A stretch of 64,000 bases of DNA, taken from the NCBI RefSeq assembly GCF_900187875.1, contig NZ_FYEX01000001.1:558001-622000 (forward strand). The letters run 5' to 3'. Shown one piece after another: positions 62,872 through 64,000 of this stretch. The position numbers and the translations under genes are program-made. The notes under the pieces were generated by a model that saw only the letters and a program-made list of their open reading frames with translations, was not told the origin of the DNA and ran no database searches. Each line of letters starts with the position of its first letter. Within the stretch, counting starts at the first letter, position 1. This DNA is from Polynucleobacter victoriensis. GTDB taxonomy: Bacteria; Pseudomonadota; Gammaproteobacteria; Burkholderiales; Burkholderiaceae.

Positions 62872-63255
62872 CTAGTGCTTGGTACCAACAAGCTTTCTTA
62901 ACCAAGGTTCAATATGATCATAGTCAAATGTTTGAGTATCAAACATCTTCATCATCTCTTTGTGAATTTTGTTATTTTCAGCAACCAATTGACATTTATT
63001 AATTCTCAAAAAGACGTCTACTACAGCAAAAGCAACCCTCTTATTCCCATCTATAAACGGATGATTGATAGCCAAACTTTCCATCAACGCCGCTGCTTGG
63101 CAAATAATATCTGAGTAATAACCTGTTCGCGGCCGAAATAACGCTGCTTCTAGAGCCCCTAGATCTCTCAATCCTGGGGCACCACCATATTTTTTAATCA
63201 TAATGGCGTGAATAGATAAAACCTCGATGGTTGTTAAATAATCTATTTTTGACAT
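62872..63255 (-). CDS. doc: Death-on-curing (Doc) family toxin, Fic fold
   Basis: Fic-fold protein of 127 residues with HPFIDGNKRVAF, the Doc form of the Fic motif in which the lysine of NKR replaces the second glycine of GNGR. In P1 Doc that change makes a kinase that inactivates EF-Tu; the same is inferred here. LDLGALEAALF-like text (LRDLGALEAALFRPRTG) and IICQAAALMESLAINHP are typical. It follows the antitoxin by four bases. Confidence 0.9.
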   Translation of the reverse strand: MSKIDYLTTIEVLSIHAIMIKKYGGAPGLRDLGALEAALFRPRTGYYSDIICQAAALMESLAINHPFIDGNKRVAFAVVDVFLRINKCQLVAENNKIHKEMMKMFDTQTFDYDHIEPWLRKLVGTKH

Positions 63256-63259
63256 TCAA

Positions 63260-63493
63260 TTACTTGGCTAATTTTTGATAAAGGCTATCAAACTCTTGAA
63301 TACTTAGACCAAGCGCTTCAACAACATGTTGTCGTGGTTTATTAGTATTTCTGCGCTCAAGAAACTCTCGCATTGCCTCGTCTAACAATGCCTGAAACTG
63401 CTTACCCTCTTCCTCTGCGAGTTGACGCATAGCAGCCAACAACTCAGGGGAGGCCTGAGATGCAAATTTTTCTTTAACTGGTTTTGATTTCAT
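63260..63493 (-). CDS. Antitoxin of the Doc toxin, ribbon-helix-helix-like
   Basis: 77 residues, highly charged. The N-terminal half (KEKFASQASPELLAAMRQLA and EEEGKQFQALLDEAMREFLE) reads as a ribbon-helix-helix DNA-binding fold rather than the Phd/YefM fold usual with Doc. The C-terminal VVEALGLSIQEFDSLYQKLAK probably binds the toxin. It precedes the toxin by four bases, the normal antitoxin-first order, and lies just behind the long palindrome. Confidence 0.8.
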   Translation of the reverse strand: MKSKPVKEKFASQASPELLAAMRQLAEEEGKQFQALLDEAMREFLERRNTNKPRQHVVEALGLSIQEFDSLYQKLAK

Positions 63494-63500
63494 AAAAACC

Positions 63501-63538
63501 TCTTTATCATGAAATTTCTTGATATTTCATGATAAAGA
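63501..63538. promoter_or_regulatory. Perfect 15-base inverted repeat, toxin-antitoxin operator
   Basis: TCTTTATCATGAAAT (63501-63515) and ATTTCATGATAAAGA (63524-63538) are exact inverted copies with an eight-base spacer. It starts seven bases upstream of the antitoxin start. Autoregulation by the antitoxin or the toxin-antitoxin complex is the usual arrangement. Confidence 0.75.
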
Positions 63539-63581
63539 CAATGGCACTGATCTGTCAAATAAAACCACCTTTGGTAGTTAA

Positions 63582-64000
63582 TTACTGTGCTTTTTTAATC
63601 TCAAACCTAAACAAACGGCACTCCAAGGGGCCATTGAATAAAGGTGTGCGCTTAGACTCTTTCATGCGCAGCTGTCCTGGTAAACCCATATCTGCTGTCA
63701 AGACATCCACCTGCCAACCGTGGAAATCATCCTTCAGGTGCTTGCCGAACTGATTCAAAAACTCCATGAACTCGGGTGAGTTATTGTTTTTAGGCAAGGC
63801 GTCTCGTGCACCACGACCACCCTTGATCTCTAATCGCTCACCATAAGGCGGGTTAAAAAGCATCACCCCAGGATCTGCAAACGGCGACTTTGCTACCAAA
63901 GCATCAATCTGACGCACATTCGATAACACACCAGATTGTGCTGGCAAGCCAGCACGCTTCCAGTTACTCTTCACAATACTAATCATGTTCTCATTGATAT
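63582..64000 (-). CDS. RlmL-like RNA methyltransferase, C-terminal part (truncated by window edge)
   Basis: Class I SAM-dependent RNA methyltransferase with the N2-guanine catalytic motif FNPPYGERLE, followed by FGKHLKDDFHGWQVDVLTAD and the C-terminal CRLFRFEI. The frame stays open to the window edge at 64000, so the THUMP and N-terminal domains lie outside. It probably makes m2G in 23S rRNA, as RlmL does. The stop at 63582 is 44 bases from the palindrome of the toxin-antitoxin pair. Confidence 0.85.
   Translation of the reverse strand, partial: INENMISIVKSNWKRAGLPAQSGVLSNVRQIDALVAKSPFADPGVMLFNPPYGERLEIKGGRGARDALPKNNNSPEFMEFLNQFGKHLKDDFHGWQVDVLTADMGLPGQLRMKESKRTPLFNGPLECRLFRFEIKKAQ

Noticed and set aside
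62843..62905. Longer rubredoxin frame overlapping the Doc gene
   Set aside because: The internal ATG at 62842 has GAGGG in the right place and gives a normal 56-residue rubredoxin.
1..64000. CRISPR arrays, tRNA or rRNA genes, insertion sequences
   Set aside because: No regularly spaced repeats, no tRNA cloverleaf with a CCA-like end, no rRNA segment and no transposase-like protein were noticed. A covariance search was not possible.

Overview
The window looks like a chromosome segment of a low-GC betaproteobacterium. The gene order ribE-ribBX-ribH-nusB, the yqgE-ruvX-pyrR-pyrB operon, waaC next to tex, and hemL near rubredoxin all fit Burkholderiales, and the low GC and compact spacing fit Polynucleobacter. 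The genus is an inference from gene content; no database search was run.

Left core (1-17.1 kb): the 3' end of riboflavin synthase, ribBX, ribH and nusB on the + strand, then a membrane-anchored lytic transglycosylase, an aldehyde dehydrogenase of the succinate-semialdehyde type behind a 427-base operator-rich gap, trmB, a bactofilin overlapping uppP tail to tail, a split MacB-type exporter (permease, ATPase, MacA-like adaptor) with a TolC gene and a PCMT gene nearby, tex, waaC and a YjdM/PhnA zinc-ribbon gene.

Surface glycan region (17.1-52.9 kb): about 36 kb of very AT-rich genes for LPS core, O-antigen or another cell-surface glycan. The left part (17.1-26.8 kb) mixes strands: an MBOAT/SGNH O-acetylation pair, a GT4-like enzyme, two GT25 enzymes, a DUF6492-like protein, galE and an O-antigen ligase. 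From 52.9 kb down to 26.8 kb nearly everything reads leftward: rfbB-rfbD-rfbC-manC-ugd-UDP-GlcA epimerase make activated sugars; a PseB-like dehydratase, an aminotransferase and a GNAT protein suggest a 4-amino-sugar; then come many glycosyltransferases and methyltransferases, an MsbA/PglK-type ABC exporter, a small monotopic phosphoglycosyl transferase and a PglF/CapD-type dehydratase. I see no convincing Wzx or Wzy and no rfbA.

Accessory module (53.0-56.1 kb): a VanZ-like protein, an unknown 282-residue protein and an XRE regulator face away from a YqaJ exonuclease/RecT annealase pair. No integrase, terminase, capsid or transposase gene is visible around them, so this is a stand-alone phage-type recombination module at the edge of the variable glycan region.

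Right core (56.1-64 kb): pyrB, pyrR, ruvX, yqgE, a photolyase, apaH, hemL, rubredoxin, a Doc toxin with a ribbon-helix-helix-like antitoxin under a perfect 15-base inverted repeat, and the 5'-truncated part of an RlmL-like methyltransferase. The stretch from about 56.5 to 59.4 kb is much richer in GC than its surroundings, with a sharp drop inside the photolyase gene, which suggests allelic replacement from a higher-GC relative.
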